This document shows, piece after piece, positions 33,682-42,802 of a stretch of DNA of 64,000 bases; position 1 is the first letter of the stretch; each line of letters starts with the position of its first letter. Location: the NCBI GenBank assembly GCA_041394185.1, contig JAWKIQ010000003.1:186001-250000 (forward strand). The letters are read 5' to 3'. This stretch comes from Acidimicrobiales bacterium (GTDB taxonomy: Bacteria; Actinomycetota; Acidimicrobiia; Acidimicrobiales; Poriferisodalaceae). The notes beneath the pieces are model-generated. The model ran no database searches, had not been told where the DNA came from, and worked only from the letters and a program-made list of their open reading frames with translations. The position numbers and the translations under genes are program-made.

Positions 33682-34397
33682 CATCGCTCCCTGACTTCTT
33701 CGAGTTCGGTTTGTTCGTTCAAGGCGGCCCATGCGCTGCGCGCCGCCGCCTGTTCGGCCTGCTTCTTGGTCTTGCCTGTGCCCCGGCCGTGCTCGACACC
33801 GTCGATGGTGACCACGGCGTCGAAACTGCGTTGATGATCTGGGCCATCACCCTCGACGTCATAGACCGGGAGGGTCTCGAAACGCCTGGCCGCCACTTCT
33901 TGCAGGAGCGTCTTGTGGTCGTGGCCGCCGGGGCCCGCAGCATGGTGCTCGATGCGGTCGCTCAGCAAGTCGAGCACCAACTCGCGGGCCGGCGCAATAC
34001 CCCCGTCGAGGTAGACAGCACCGATGACGGCTTCGAGAGCGTCTGCCAAGATCGACGTCTTTTCCCGGCCCCCGCTTTGATCTTCGCCCTTGCCTAGCAG
34101 CAGGGCAGGCCCGATCGATATCGACGTGGCAACGTCGGCCAACACGTGGGTGTTGACCACCGCGGCGCGCACCTTGGCCAACGAGCCCTCCGAGTGCTCG
34201 GGGTAACGGTGATAGATGTGATCGGTGACGACCAATCCCAGCACACTGTCGCCCAAGAACTCGAGGCGCTCGTTGGACGCAACTCCGCCGTGCTCAGCAC
34301 ACCACGACCTGTGAGACATGGCGCGTTCGATCAGCGAGGTATCGGCGAACGTATAGCCGATCCTCTCGGAGAGTCCCAGGAGCTCGTCCTCGTTCAG
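33681..34397 (-). CDS. rnc: Ribonuclease III, probable CTG start
   Basis: Double-strand-specific RNase that processes rRNA and mRNA. The catalytic signature is NERLEFLGDSVLGLVVTDHI, with ILADALEAVIGAVYLDGG later and a dsRNA-binding domain (about residues 160-232) containing HGRGTGKTKKQAEQAAARSA. The first ATG (34319) would begin at MSHRSWC and lose helix 1, yet upstream codons read LSERIGYTFADTSLIERA, typical RNase III sequence. No ATG, GTG or TTG lies further upstream in that frame, so I place the start at CTG 34397, whose CTGA overlaps the acpP stop; another CTG seven codons in is possible. About 238 residues. Confidence 0.88.
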   Translation of the reverse strand: MNEDELLGLSERIGYTFADTSLIERAMSHRSWCAEHGGVASNERLEFLGDSVLGLVVTDHIYHRYPEHSEGSLAKVRAAVVNTHVLADVATSISIGPALLLGKGEDQSGGREKTSILADALEAVIGAVYLDGGIAPARELVLDLLSDRIEHHAAGPGGHDHKTLLQEVAARRFETLPVYDVEGDGPDHQRSFDAVVTIDGVEHGRGTGKTKKQAEQAAARSAWAALNEQTELEEVRER

Positions 34398-34693
34398 CTC
34401 GTCGACCCGAGCTTCGCGGCGACGTAGTCGACGGCGTCTCTGACCGTCTTCAGCTCTTCGAGATCTTCGTCCTCGATACGGAAACCGACCGTGCGCTCGC
34501 CGACCTCTTCCTCGAGGGCCTCGACCAGCTCGATCAGGGCGAGCGAGTCGGCTTCGAGATCGTCGGCGAACGACGCCGACTCTGTGACCTGTGACGGATC
34601 GATCTCGAGGATGTCGGAAAGCTGGTCGCGGATCAGCTCGAAGATCTGCTGGCGATCCATTGGCGGTTGTTCGACGTGCGTCTCAGCCGGCAC
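34394..34693 (-). CDS. acpP: Acyl carrier protein
   Basis: Carries fatty-acyl intermediates on a phosphopantetheine attached to the Ser in DLEADSLALIELVEALEEE. The first helix (QQIFELIRDQLSDILEI) and last helix (VRDAVDYVAAKLG) are normal; a slightly long acidic insertion (RTVGFRIEDEDLEELK) precedes the end. GTG 34693 has AGGAG five bases upstream and gives 99 residues; the internal ATG 34660 gives 88 but lacks a ribosome-binding site. Lies between plsX and rnc. Confidence 0.95.
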   Translation of the reverse strand: MPAETHVEQPPMDRQQIFELIRDQLSDILEIDPSQVTESASFADDLEADSLALIELVEALEEEVGERTVGFRIEDEDLEELKTVRDAVDYVAAKLGSTS

Positions 34694-34775
34694 TTGAACT
34701 CCTGAGGGGTCGTTGGGGCGCAAGCGAGTCTAGCGACTATCGACCGCGCGTTTCTCGGGGTGTGAGGTGGGGCGC

Positions 34776-35750
34776 TCAGCGCCCGATCGAGGCCCGCATC
34801 GCCGACACCAAGTCGGCGGCGGCCATGTCGCGGGCAACTGCGATGGCGTTGTAGATGGCGGTGGCGCCGCTGGACCCGTGACCGATGATGCTGACACCGT
34901 CGACGCCCAGCAGCATCGCTCCGCCGTAGGTGTCTGGGTTGAGCTCGGTGGCCAGTGGTGCCAACAAACCGATCGCCGCCGCCGCCTCATCGCCGGCATC
35001 GGGACCCGTCAGGGCACCGAACACGGCCGAGACCATCGACTTGAGACCACCCTCGAGGGTCTTCAGAACGACGTTCCCGGTGAATCCATCGGTTACCACC
35101 ACGTCGACGATGTCGGACATGACGTCGCGGCCCTCGACATTGCCGATGAAGTTGATGCCGTCGAGCTGGGCGAGAAGGCCGTGGGTTTCTTTGACCAACT
35201 CGTTGCCCTTGGACTTTTCCTCGCCAATGGACAGCAGCCCCACTCGCGGGTTCTCGTATCCGAAGCGGCGGGTGGCAAAGGCCGAGCCCATCTGTGCGAA
35301 CTGCACCAGCCACTGCGCCTGGCAGTCGGCGATGGCGCCAGAGTCGAGCAAGACCGTGGGCGTTGACCCCGGCACGGGAATGGCTGTGGCGACCGCGGGC
35401 CGTGCCACACCCTTGATGCGGCCCATCTTCAGCAGCGAGGCGGCCACCATGGCGCCGGTGTTGCCCGCACTGACAAAGGCTGCCGCAGCGCCATCTCGCA
35501 CGAGCTCGGCGCCACGAACCAGCGACGAGTCTTTCATGACCCTGACGCTGCGCGCCGGATCGTCGGCCATGTCGATGACCTCGGAAGCCGCCACGACCTC
35601 GAGTTCGGTGTCGCCAATGGCTTCGGGGCGGCCGACGAGGACCACCTCGACACCGAGTTCGCGGGCGGCTTGCTCGCCGCCGGCCACGATCTGGCCGGGG
35701 GCGTTGTCGCCACCCATTGCGTCGAGAGCGATGGTCAGGCGAGTGTTCAT
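34776..35750 (-). CDS. plsX: Phosphate acyltransferase PlsX
   Basis: Transfers acyl groups from acyl-ACP to phosphate, the first step toward phosphatidic acid with PlsY. The 324-residue product starts MNTRLTIALDAMGGDNAPG and includes VSAGNTGAMVAASLLKMGRI, SIGEEKSKGNELVKE, the loop VVVTDGFTGNVVLKT and LGVDGVSIIGHGSSGA. ATG 35750, just after the L32 gene. A longer in-frame start would overlap rpmF and is rejected. The rpmF-plsX-acpP order is the classical lipid cluster. Confidence 0.96.
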   Translation of the reverse strand: MNTRLTIALDAMGGDNAPGQIVAGGEQAARELGVEVVLVGRPEAIGDTELEVVAASEVIDMADDPARSVRVMKDSSLVRGAELVRDGAAAAFVSAGNTGAMVAASLLKMGRIKGVARPAVATAIPVPGSTPTVLLDSGAIADCQAQWLVQFAQMGSAFATRRFGYENPRVGLLSIGEEKSKGNELVKETHGLLAQLDGINFIGNVEGRDVMSDIVDVVVTDGFTGNVVLKTLEGGLKSMVSAVFGALTGPDAGDEAAAAIGLLAPLATELNPDTYGGAMLLGVDGVSIIGHGSSGATAIYNAIAVARDMAAADLVSAMRASIGR

Positions 35751-35757
35751 AGTGAAA

Positions 35758-35937
35758 TCAGTCGACTTCGACGGCCTGGCGTCCCTTGTACCAACCACAG
35801 TTGGGGCACACGACGTGCGGCAACTTGGTGGCGTCACAACGGGGGCACACGCTGCGGGCGGGAGCACTGAGCTTCCACGCCGAGGCGCGGCGGCTGCGCG
35901 TCTTTGACTTGGAGGTTTTCTTCTTGGGGACAGCCAT
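35758..35937 (-). CDS. rpmF: 50S ribosomal protein L32
   Basis: A 59-residue basic protein starting MAVPKKKTSKSKTRSRRASA and carrying two CxxC pairs (SVCPRCD and VVCPNCGWYKG) that bind zinc, so this is the zinc-containing form of L32. ATG 35937 to TGA 35758-35760, eight bases before plsX. Followed upstream by the DUF177 gene, as in most bacteria. Confidence 0.97.
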   Translation of the reverse strand: MAVPKKKTSKSKTRSRRASAWKLSAPARSVCPRCDATKLPHVVCPNCGWYKGRQAVEVD

Positions 35938-36037
35938 CGTCGGTCCTGGTGTGATCGATCGGATTCGCTCGCGGTAGCACGTCGCCCGAGGCGAGCAGTG
36001 ACGAACGGGAAATGTTATCCGCTGCGGGGCCGCTCGG

Positions 36038-36604
36038 CTACCCCTCGTCGAACTCGAGTGCGTTCAATGCCGCCCAGCGCGGGTCGGCCAGAGGGCGCTC
36101 ATCGGCAGAATCATCGTCTTGGGCCGCGTCGGCAGCGGCGCGCGCCAGCTCCTCGGGAACCCGATCGCAGTGCCCGATCCCCCCAAAGGGGCAGCGCACC
36201 ACCACCGGCAGTTCGAGCAGAACCGCATCGTTTACCAGTGGGCCGAGGTCGAGTGTCTCGGCGTCGAGTTTGTATGTCTCCTCGTCGAGTGGGCTGTCGG
36301 CATACAACTCGTTGACGTGAGCCGACAGTTCGCCCGAAACCTCGTCGAGGCAGAGGTTGCACGACCCCAGCCATCGAGCCTCTACCGCGCCGGCGACGGT
36401 GACGCCCTCGGCCGCGGATTCGATCTCGACGTCGACGACCACGGGCGAGCTCGGATCGACCCGGCTGTCGGCCACGGCCAGCCCGTCGAGCAAGACCTCG
36501 AGCAGCACGGGTCGGCGGTTGCGCGGCCGCTTTCGCAGATCGTGCAGCGGCACTCTCAGATCGTCGCCGTTTTCACCCGCGTTGCTGGGCCCCGCCGCGG
36601 GCAT
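36038..36604 (-). CDS. DUF177 (YceD) family protein
   Basis: A 188-residue member of the YceD/DUF177 family, which accompanies rpmF across bacteria and has been linked to rRNA processing or ribosome assembly. Cysteines occur as CNLCLDE near residue 90 and CPFGGIGHC near 150, the usual pattern. The start at ATG 36604 is one base from the SepIVA-like stop; a longer in-frame start at 36676 overlaps that gene. Last 40 residues are acidic. Confidence 0.88.
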   Translation of the reverse strand: MPAAGPSNAGENGDDLRVPLHDLRKRPRNRRPVLLEVLLDGLAVADSRVDPSSPVVVDVEIESAAEGVTVAGAVEARWLGSCNLCLDEVSGELSAHVNELYADSPLDEETYKLDAETLDLGPLVNDAVLLELPVVVRCPFGGIGHCDRVPEELARAAADAAQDDDSADERPLADPRWAALNALEFDEG

Positions 36605-36605
36605 C

Positions 36606-37196
36606 TCAGTAGTCGTCCTGATCGAACAGCAGGTGCCGCTCGGCCGCCTCGGCCTGCGACTGCTCGTCGGCCTCACGCAGGTCTATCTCGGCCTGCGACT
36701 CGGGTTCGTCCTCGGTGCGTGGCAGTGCCCGCAGACGTTGACGCCCCTCCTGGACTGCCGCCGTGACCTTGGCCAGCGTGTTGTCGAAATGCTCGAGCCG
36801 CTGTTCGCACCAATCTTCGGTTTCGCGACGATGGCGACGACCCTCGGCCTGGGCTTCGGACACGATCCGCGCGGCGCGGGCATCGGCCTGCCTCACCACC
36901 TCGGTGCGCTGCACCATGGCCTCGGCCTGCCTGGCGGCCTGCTCGACGATGGCGGCGGCCTCAGCGCGGGCTGCGTCGAGAAACTCTTCGCGCTCTTTCA
37001 GCAACCATCGGGCCTGGCGGATCTCCGATGGCAGGTCCTCCAGCATCAGCTCCAGCAGGGAGATTATCTCGTCGCGGTTGACCACCACCGACGAAGACAA
37101 CGGCATTGGCCTGGCAGCCTGCAGCAAAGCGATGACCTCGCGTACGCGGTCGTCGAGCGTTGGTCCCTCGGTGGCGAGTGCGTCGGCGTCGGTCAT
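36606..37196 (-). CDS. DivIVA-like coiled-coil protein, SepIVA type
   Basis: A 196-residue protein with long charged coiled coil (about residues 60-170), rich in Glu, Arg and Ala (REEFLDAARAEAAAIVEQAA). The position next to coaD, DUF177 and rnc is that of mycobacterial SepIVA, a DivIVA-domain protein affecting septation and cell-envelope synthesis. The canonical DivIVA N-terminal motif is weak, so identity rests mainly on architecture and synteny. ATG 37196 overlaps the coaD stop (ATGA). Confidence 0.75.
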   Translation of the reverse strand: MTDADALATEGPTLDDRVREVIALLQAARPMPLSSSVVVNRDEIISLLELMLEDLPSEIRQARWLLKEREEFLDAARAEAAAIVEQAARQAEAMVQRTEVVRQADARAARIVSEAQAEGRRHRRETEDWCEQRLEHFDNTLAKVTAAVQEGRQRLRALPRTEDEPESQAEIDLREADEQSQAEAAERHLLFDQDDY

Positions 37197-37672
37197 CTCA
37201 GGAACCTCTCCCGAAGGGCCTCCGCGACAGGTTCTGGAACCAGATCGGTGACGTCGCCGCCCATCTTCGATATCTCCCTGATGTATCGCGACGCGATGAA
37301 GCCGTTGGCTGCCGTGGCCGGCAGGAAGGTCGTGAGGATTCCAGATGCATGGCGATTCATCTGCGCCATCTGCATTTCGGTGTCGAAGTCGGTGACACCA
37401 CGAACACCCTTGACGATGATGTCGGCGCCGACGGCGGCCGCCGCATCTATGACCAACCCCTCCATCGCGGTGACGTCGACGTTGTCTAGGTGACTGGTCG
37501 AGCGTGCGATCAGGTCCATACGTTCGTCGTCGGTGAAGAACGGGGTTGCTTTGGAAGGATTGCGCATGGCGGCCACGACAACCCGGTCGAAGGCGCGCGA
37601 CGCGGCCTCGACGATCTCTAGGTGTCCGAGGTGGAACGGGTCGAAGGTACCTGGATAGAACGCCTTGGCCAT
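37193..37672 (-). CDS. coaD: Phosphopantetheine adenylyltransferase
   Basis: Fourth step of coenzyme A synthesis: ATP plus 4'-phosphopantetheine to dephospho-CoA. The 159-residue product begins MAKAFYPGTFDPFHLGHLEI with the nucleotidyltransferase HxGH motif, followed by IIVKGVRGVTDFDTEMQMA and NGFIASRYIREISKMGGDV, the substrate and ATP regions. ATG 37672, 12 bp after rsmD. Confidence 0.97.
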   Translation of the reverse strand: MAKAFYPGTFDPFHLGHLEIVEAASRAFDRVVVAAMRNPSKATPFFTDDERMDLIARSTSHLDNVDVTAMEGLVIDAAAAVGADIIVKGVRGVTDFDTEMQMAQMNRHASGILTTFLPATAANGFIASRYIREISKMGGDVTDLVPEPVAEALRERFLR

Positions 37673-37684
37673 CGCTGATCGAAG

Positions 37685-38209
37685 CTACCTTTCTTCGCGT
37701 TCCAGCACAGCGATCGTGGCTCTGCCGTACCTGGACGATTTCAGCTCGACCCAGCCATCTGGCACTGCGATGGCCCGATCGGACTCGACGACCGCGTACT
37801 CGCTCGGCAGGCGGGTCAACAGCTCGTCCCAACCGTCGAACTCATATGGCGGGTCCAGCAGGGCCAGGTCGAAGGTCGCCGTCGAGTCTGTCAGGAAGCG
37901 CATGGCGTCGCTGCGCTCGACGCGAGCCTGGTTGGTGAGCCCGAGCGCCGACAGGTTCTGCCTGACGGCGTCGACACACCGCGGTGACGAGTCGACGAAC
38001 ACGACCTGCGCAGCACCTCTGGACAAGGCCTCGATGCCAAGGGCCCCCGAGCCGGCGAACAGGTCCAGAACAACTGAACCGTCGATGAGGTCGAGGCTCT
38101 CGAGACGGTTGAACGTGGCCTCACGGGCCCGACCCGAGGTGGGCCTCGCCTCCAGCCCGTCTGGAGCCTCCAGACGCCGCCCTCGATGTGTCCCGGCCAC
38201 TACGCGCAT
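37685..38209 (-). CDS. rsmD: 16S rRNA (guanine-966-N2)-methyltransferase
   Basis: A 174-residue AdoMet methyltransferase. It starts MRVVAGTHRGRRLEAPDG, contains RPTSGRAREATFNRLESL, the AdoMet motif VLDLFAGSGALGIEALSRG and the catalytic LALLDPPYEF. ATG 38209. Probably leads the rsmD-coaD-sepIVA-DUF177 transcript; its start is 33 bp from the divergent small CxxC gene. Confidence 0.95.
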   Translation of the reverse strand: MRVVAGTHRGRRLEAPDGLEARPTSGRAREATFNRLESLDLIDGSVVLDLFAGSGALGIEALSRGAAQVVFVDSSPRCVDAVRQNLSALGLTNQARVERSDAMRFLTDSTATFDLALLDPPYEFDGWDELLTRLPSEYAVVESDRAIAVPDGWVELKSSRYGRATIAVLEREER

Positions 38210-38242
38210 GGCTCGACGCTATCCATCTGCGACACTGGCCGT

Positions 38243-38428
38243 GTGGCTGGACTGGACATCCCCAAGATCATCGACTGCGTCGACTGCGGGGGCCGTTGTC
38301 ACCTGCAGTCGTACCCCGACCCCGACGACGGGTTCTTACCTGGCGACATCGTCAGCTACAGGTGCGTCGACTGCCTCGATCGATGGGATGTAGAGATCGA
38401 CGAGGGTTTCGTTGCGCCCGACGGATGA
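38243..38428 (+). CDS. Small CxxC zinc-ribbon-like protein
   Basis: A 61-residue acidic protein starting at GTG 38243. It has two CxxC pairs (IIDCVDCGGRC and YRCVDCLDRWD) about 28 residues apart, a pattern suited to one zinc ion, and otherwise polar sequence. No family recognised. It is divergent from rsmD and 12 bp upstream of a membrane protein gene, perhaps cotranscribed. Confidence 0.7.
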   Translation: MAGLDIPKIIDCVDCGGRCHLQSYPDPDDGFLPGDIVSYRCVDCLDRWDVEIDEGFVAPDG

Positions 38429-38440
38429 CAGACTGTCTCC

Positions 38441-38842
38441 ATGGACCACACCCCTATGGAACCCCAGCTCTTTCGTCTGAAGCGCTGGTTCCGGATCCTG
38501 CAGATCACTTCGAGCTTCCTGCTGATCTTGTTCGGCTCGACGAACCTGTTCGCCGGAAGCTGGTACGTGTTTTTGGGCATCGTGTTCGTGGGCTTCGGTT
38601 TCTACACCCTCGGCCAGGCCATGTACGCCGGCGTGGTTGCCACCGAGGAAGGCCTCAACGTCAGGCTCAACGCCAGCAAGCCCAAGTTCTACGCGTGGGA
38701 AGACATCGACTACGCGACGCCAGGTTCGCCCCTGATGCTTCGCCTGATCGACGGCAAGATCGGCAGGCTCCCGCCCTATCTGGACGACTCCGACGAGCTG
38801 CGGTGGATGATCGACGACACCGTTGGCGGCCCTCCCGGGTGA
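38441..38842 (+). CDS. Two-span membrane protein with PH-like tail
   Basis: A 133-residue protein with two adjacent membrane spans (about residues 18-38 and 42-62, SSFLLILFGSTNLFAG and VFLGIVFVGFGFYTLG) followed by a soluble segment (VATEEGLNVRLN, KFYAWEDIDYATP, LMLRLIDGKIGRLPP) resembling bacterial PH-like domains, in which a tryptophan or hydrophobic strand precedes an acidic turn. Function unknown. Convergent with recG (13 bp). Confidence 0.75.
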   Translation: MDHTPMEPQLFRLKRWFRILQITSSFLLILFGSTNLFAGSWYVFLGIVFVGFGFYTLGQAMYAGVVATEEGLNVRLNASKPKFYAWEDIDYATPGSPLMLRLIDGKIGRLPPYLDDSDELRWMIDDTVGGPPG

Positions 38843-38855
38843 CCGGCGACGGCCG

Positions 38856-41009
38856 CTAGTTCTTCAGCACGAAATCGGTGTCGTCGCGGCCATCGACGAA
38901 CCAGCGAAACTCGCGCTGGGCCGCAGGGTCGTCCTCGACGCAACGATCGGCGACCATCTCTGCGGCCACCTCCCTGGCCTTGCCGACCCACTCGCGATCG
39001 CGGCGCAACGACGCCAGCTTCAGGTCGTTTCGCCCCGATTGTCGTTCGCTGAATATGGTTCCCTCGCCTCGCAGGTCAAGGTCGATCTCGGCCAGCTCGA
39101 AGCCGTCGGTGCTCTTCACCAGGGCATCCAGGCGAGCGGTTGCCCTCTGGTTCTCTTCCTCGGCTTCGGTCGCCGCTTGATCGACGACCAGGAAACAATG
39201 CGACCGGTGGGCGCCGCGGCCCACTCGACCCCGAAGCTGGTGAAGCTGGGCTATGCCGAACCGGTCGGCCGATTCGATGACCATCACCGTGGCGTTGGGT
39301 ACGTCGACTCCCACCTCGATCACCGTGGTGGCGACCAGCACATCGAGCTGACCCGCCCGGAAGGCGGCCATCACCGCCTCCTTGTCGGTCGGTGACATCC
39401 GTCCGTGCAACAAACCGACCGCCACGTCACCCAAGACACCCGACGTCAGGCGCTCGTATGTCGATTCGGCCGACGCCGCATCGAGCTTGTCTGACTCCTC
39501 GATAAGCGGACACACCACGTAGGCCTGGCGTCCGGCAGCGATCTCGTCGAGCACCAGTCTCCACATCGACTCGATGGCGAGATCTCCCTCGACCTTTTGG
39601 GTGACGATCGGCGTGCGCCCCGGGGGCAGTTCGTCTAGCACCGACACATCGAGGTCGCCGTAAACGGTCATGGCAGCGGTTCGAGGAATGGGGGTCGCGG
39701 TCATGACCAACACGTCGGGGGTCAGGCCGTCGCTGCGGCCCGTGTCGCGCAGCTTTGCGCGCTGTTCGACGCCAAACCGGTGCTGCTCGTCGACCACCAC
39801 GACGCCCAGGGACGAGAACTGGATTCCGTCCTGGATCAGAGCGTGGGTGCCGATGACGATGTCGACGGCGCCCGAAGCCAGATCGGCGACGATCCGACGA
39901 CGATCGGCGGTCTTGACCTTGTTGGTCAACAGCTCGACCCGCAAGGGCCGCTCGCCCATCAGCGTCGCAGCATCGTTGACGATCATTCCCTCGACCAGGG
40001 CCGAGACGCCCAGTGCGTGCTGCTCGGCCAAGACCTCGGTGGGTGCCATGAGCGCACCCTGGTGCCCGCCCTGAACAGCGACCAACAGCGCATGTACTGC
40101 CACCAGGGTCTTGCCTGCGCCCACATCGCCCTGCAGCAGCCTGTGCATCGGAGTCGGCCTCGCTAGATCGGTGGCTATCTCACCGATAGTGCGCTTCTGG
40201 GCCCCCGTGAGGTCGAAGGGCACCGACTCGACGAAACGATCGACCAGAGCGCCGTCGACGGTGTGGGCCACCCCGCGAGTGTGGATGTCGAGCTCGCGCT
40301 TGCGTTCGAGCAGTATCAGCTGAACGCGGAACAGTTCGTCGAACACCAGCCTGGTACGCGCCCGCTGCACGTCCGACATGGCTCCCGGAGCGTGGATCGA
40401 GGCGAACGCCACATGCCTGTCGACCAGGCCGAACCGCTGCCGCGCGGGTGCAGGTATCGGGTCTTCTATGCCGCGCTGCTCGCATCGGCGTAGCGCCTCG
40501 GTCACCAGCCCGGCGATCTCCCAGGTCATCAGCCCAGCCTTCTCGGACTGCGGGTAGATCGGAACGATGCGCCCGGTGCGGTCGCCCACGAGGTCTACCA
40601 CCGGGCTGGTCATCTGGCGGCGCCCCTTGTACAGGTCGACCTTGCCGAAGAATGCGGCAGTGGTGCCCTCGGTGAGCTGGCGGGCCCGCCATGGTTGATT
40701 GAAGAACGTCACGGTCATGTAGCCGGTGCCGTCGGTGACCCTGACGGTGACCATCGTGCGCCGGTTGCGCATGCGCCGCGATTCGACCCGCTCGACCGTT
40801 GCGAGCACCAGCGCCTCCTCGCCCACCACCAACTCGGCCAATCGAGCCTGGTTGGTGCGATCGACGTAGCGGCGTGGGTAGTAAGTCAGCAGATCGGCCA
40901 CCGACTCGACCTCCAGCACAGCCAGGGCGGCCTGGGTCTTGGGGCCCACACCGCGCAGGCGGCTGACGGGAATCGAGTCGAGCTCGGCGAGGCTGAGCGA
41001 CTGGTTCAA
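38856..41009 (-). CDS. recG: ATP-dependent DNA helicase RecG
   Basis: Branch-migrating helicase that remodels stalled forks. The 717-residue product has a wedge/OB domain (residues about 50-160), Walker A LLQGDVGAGKTLVAVHALL, DEQH box VVVVDEQHRFGVEQRAKL, MTATPIPRTAAMTVYGDLDV (motif III) and VGVDVPNATVMVIESADRFG with QLRGRVGRG (motif VI). No ATG is available; TTG 41009 just after the fakA stop gives the right N-terminus. Confidence 0.95.
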   Translation of the reverse strand: MNQSLSLAELDSIPVSRLRGVGPKTQAALAVLEVESVADLLTYYPRRYVDRTNQARLAELVVGEEALVLATVERVESRRMRNRRTMVTVRVTDGTGYMTVTFFNQPWRARQLTEGTTAAFFGKVDLYKGRRQMTSPVVDLVGDRTGRIVPIYPQSEKAGLMTWEIAGLVTEALRRCEQRGIEDPIPAPARQRFGLVDRHVAFASIHAPGAMSDVQRARTRLVFDELFRVQLILLERKRELDIHTRGVAHTVDGALVDRFVESVPFDLTGAQKRTIGEIATDLARPTPMHRLLQGDVGAGKTLVAVHALLVAVQGGHQGALMAPTEVLAEQHALGVSALVEGMIVNDAATLMGERPLRVELLTNKVKTADRRRIVADLASGAVDIVIGTHALIQDGIQFSSLGVVVVDEQHRFGVEQRAKLRDTGRSDGLTPDVLVMTATPIPRTAAMTVYGDLDVSVLDELPPGRTPIVTQKVEGDLAIESMWRLVLDEIAAGRQAYVVCPLIEESDKLDAASAESTYERLTSGVLGDVAVGLLHGRMSPTDKEAVMAAFRAGQLDVLVATTVIEVGVDVPNATVMVIESADRFGIAQLHQLRGRVGRGAHRSHCFLVVDQAATEAEEENQRATARLDALVKSTDGFELAEIDLDLRGEGTIFSERQSGRNDLKLASLRRDREWVGKAREVAAEMVADRCVEDDPAAQREFRWFVDGRDDTDFVLKN

Positions 41010-41019
41010 GACCGGCGGC

Positions 41020-42675
41020 TCACTCGACGCCGAAGTAGTACGGATAGAACGGCTGCTCGCCCTTGTGCACCTCGACCTCGACTGCAGGTCGATGCTCTGA
41101 CAACCACTCGGTGATGGCCCTGGTATCGGCGGCCCCTGCGTCGGCACCTTCGATGACCGACACGATCTCGTGATCGTCGGTGACCAGACGATCTAGCAGG
41201 CGGATGGCAGCCTCGACCATCTCGCCACGCACAACGCGTATGCCCGAGCGATCAAGGCCTATCCAGTCGCCCACCTTGACGGGGCCCGCGTCGCTGTTGG
41301 TGTCGCGGACCGCCTGGGTGATTTCGCCGACCACCACACCAGAAGCGATATCGGCCATGCCGCTGGCGTTCGAATGGGCGTCCGTATCTGGGTCGTAGGC
41401 CAGCAGGCAGGCGAACCCCTCGGCAACCGACGTAGTGGGAACCACAACGACCGTCTTGGCGGTGTGGTCGTTCACCTGCCTGGCGACGGGGATGATGTTC
41501 TTGTTGTTCGGCAAGACGACGATCATGTCGGACGGGGCGGCCTCGACCGCTGCCAGCAGGTCGGCGGTGGAGGGGTTCATGGTCTGGCCGCCTGTGACCA
41601 GCTCCTGGACGCCAAGAGAGTGGAAGATCCGGCCGATGCCGTCCGAAGGGCTCACCGCCACCACCGCACACCCGACCGGGTCGCGTTGTGGCAGGGGCAC
41701 CGCCGCCGACTGGGCGGCGGCCTCGCGCACCCAGCGTTCTTCGGCAACCTCCTCGGCCAGATCGGTGACGCGGATCTGGCGGGGGCGTCCGACGTCGACA
41801 GCGGCCTCTATCGCCGCGCCGATGTCGTTGGTGTGGATGTGGCAGTTCCAGATGCCGTCGCCGCCTACGACCACGATCGAGTCACCGACTCCCACCCATA
41901 CGTCTTTGAAGCCCGCGATGGTGTCGTCTTCGGCCTCCAGGAAGAACATCACCTCATAGCGAAGGTCAGAGACGTCGCCGTCGTGCTCGTCGGGACGTTC
42001 GAAACCAGCGACCAGGTCCGCAGCGACGTCACCCTCGGGCGGGTCGGGCAGCGGACGCCCGTCGGCGATGTTCAGGGCGGCATCCAGCAGCAAGATGAAC
42101 CCGGCGCCACCAGCGTCGACGACCCCGGCCTCCTTCAGCACCGGGAGCATCTCTGGGGTCCTCGACAAGGCATCGACGGCCCTGGCCCGTGCCGCGTCCA
42201 AAACATCGACCAGCTGGTCCTTGCCCTGTTCTACTGCAGCCGTCGCAGCCTCGGCCGCTTCGCGCACCACGGTCAAGATGGTGCCCTCGACCGGCTTCAT
42301 GACCGCCTGATAAGCGGCCTTGCTGGCAACATCGAGCGCGTTCGCGAAACTGCGGCCGCCGATCTCGACACCCGAGGCGAACGTCGATGCGATACCCCTC
42401 AGGACCTGCGACAGGATCACACCGGAGTTGCCGCGCGCACCCATGAGCGAGCCGTGCGAGATTGCGGCGCACGTGGCCTCCATGTCGGCGCCCGCACCGT
42501 CGATCTCGGCCAACACCGACTCGAGGGTCAGAGTCATGTTGGTGCCCGTATCGCCGTCCGGAACGGGGTACACGTTCAATCGGTTGATCGCTTCGCGGTG
42601 GTTCGCAAGGGCGTCGCGAAAGGTCGAGATGAGACCCCGAACCTCTTCGACACCGAACGCTGTCAGCACGGCCAT
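41020..42675 (-). CDS. DhaL/DegV-type fatty-acid kinase-like protein (FakA)
   Basis: A 551-residue protein of the FakA/YloV family, which phosphorylates fatty acids delivered by FakB. The N-terminal DhaL domain has the nucleotide motif NRLNVYPVPDGDTGTNMTLT and GARGNSGVILSQVLRG; the middle domain and the C-terminal DegV-like fold (from about residue 330) include DMIVVLPNNKNIIPVA. It precedes recG, as in most Gram-positive genomes. No fakB is in the window. ATG 42675. Confidence 0.92.
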   Translation of the reverse strand: MAVLTAFGVEEVRGLISTFRDALANHREAINRLNVYPVPDGDTGTNMTLTLESVLAEIDGAGADMEATCAAISHGSLMGARGNSGVILSQVLRGIASTFASGVEIGGRSFANALDVASKAAYQAVMKPVEGTILTVVREAAEAATAAVEQGKDQLVDVLDAARARAVDALSRTPEMLPVLKEAGVVDAGGAGFILLLDAALNIADGRPLPDPPEGDVAADLVAGFERPDEHDGDVSDLRYEVMFFLEAEDDTIAGFKDVWVGVGDSIVVVGGDGIWNCHIHTNDIGAAIEAAVDVGRPRQIRVTDLAEEVAEERWVREAAAQSAAVPLPQRDPVGCAVVAVSPSDGIGRIFHSLGVQELVTGGQTMNPSTADLLAAVEAAPSDMIVVLPNNKNIIPVARQVNDHTAKTVVVVPTTSVAEGFACLLAYDPDTDAHSNASGMADIASGVVVGEITQAVRDTNSDAGPVKVGDWIGLDRSGIRVVRGEMVEAAIRLLDRLVTDDHEIVSVIEGADAGAADTRAITEWLSEHRPAVEVEVHKGEQPFYPYYFGVE

Positions 42676-42802
42676 GGGCGACGATCGTAACTGCGATGCG
42701 CGCCGGTTCCGGCCTCGTTGGTATGTTGAGGTGCGTTCGAGGGCGCCACACAGTGCCCCGAACCCGTTTCACAGCCGCGTACAGACCGCCGAGGAGGGCG
42801 CA

